Assembly: GCA_020831525.1 (NCBI GenBank)
Contig: JAFIGH010000057.1
Coordinates: forward strand, 1-32,953
Source of the DNA: Opitutales bacterium
Lineage (GTDB): Bacteria > Verrucomicrobiota > Verrucomicrobiia > Opitutales > Oceanipulchritudinaceae
DNA: 32,953 nucleotides
Direction of reading: 5' to 3'
The notes under the pieces: generated by a model
What the model was told of the DNA's origin: nothing
The model's input: only the letters and a program-made list of their open reading frames with translations
Databases searched by the model: none
Shown here: positions 32,892-32,953 of the stretch, piece after piece
Position numbering within the stretch: the stretch's first letter is position 1
Layout: each line of letters opens with the position of its first letter
Position numbers and translations under genes: made by a program

Positions 32892-32953
32892 CCGTTCTGC
32901 GTTTCCGTCCGGAAAATGACCCCCTATGCGGGCATGCCGGCGGAGTGGTAGAC

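Larger units (their letters stand above)
32236..32953. other. right-end region with remnants and hairpin repeats
   Basis: No intact gene recognised over 718 bases. It contains a frameshifted minus-strand remnant (32452-32720) and several hairpin repeats from 32731 onward. The window ends here, so a feature crossing the edge cannot be excluded. Confidence 0.45.

Noticed and set aside
1-32953. CRISPR array or rRNA genes
   Set aside because: No regularly spaced repeats and no rRNA-like segments seen.

Overview
GC-rich bacterial chromosome segment with about 26 protein genes, one tRNA gene and no rRNA, phage or CRISPR array. The mix suggests a Verrucomicrobiota member, probably near Opitutae: a PEP-CTERM surface protein, a DUF5069 protein, a Cys-type sulfatase beside L-rhamnose isomerase, a single-chain GlyRS, two DksA/TraR-family proteins (one with a histone-H1-like tail), and many starts without a Shine-Dalgarno sequence. 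This placement is an inference from gene content.

Left part (1-9055) is mostly housekeeping: class II fructose-bisphosphate aldolase, convergent undecaprenyl-diphosphatase (uppP), then an ileS / H1-tailed DksA-like / lspA run, convergent glycyl-tRNA synthetase, and a small C4 zinc-finger DksA/TraR protein. Next (9075-13399) is a polysaccharide/sugar locus: sulfatase and FAD-dependent oxidoreductase on the minus strand, diverging from L-rhamnose isomerase. This fits use of sulfated, rhamnose-containing algal polysaccharide.

13396-18084 (minus strand) is a compact lipid/glycolipid cluster. In transcription order it holds an ACP-FabZ-like dehydratase fusion, a FabF-type ketosynthase with intact Cys-His-Lys-His residues, an MGDG-synthase-like glycosyltransferase and a GT4 glycosyltransferase. 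It could make an acyl chain and attach sugars to it, and it is one of two candidates for an undescribed system.

18647-23073 returns to core functions: rpoZ, smpB, a secreted coiled-coil protein, tRNA-Pro(CGG) and RNase R. SmpB and RNase R both serve trans-translation.

23143-30823 is an envelope region of mostly unknown genes: a 574-aa pure coiled-coil protein diverging from an 881-aa protein built as cytoplasmic domain (possibly PilM/FtsA-like), Pro/Ala/Lys linker, transmembrane helix, four PEGA domains and a TonB C-terminal domain. A polytopic membrane protein, a DUF5069 protein, a lipoprotein and two ExbD genes without an ExbB follow. The TonB/PEGA protein with this ExbD pair is the second candidate system.

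The right end (30824-32953) is atypical: a conspicuously AT-rich PEP-CTERM gene between gene-poor stretches with hairpin repeats and a frameshifted coding remnant, suggesting acquired or rearranged DNA.
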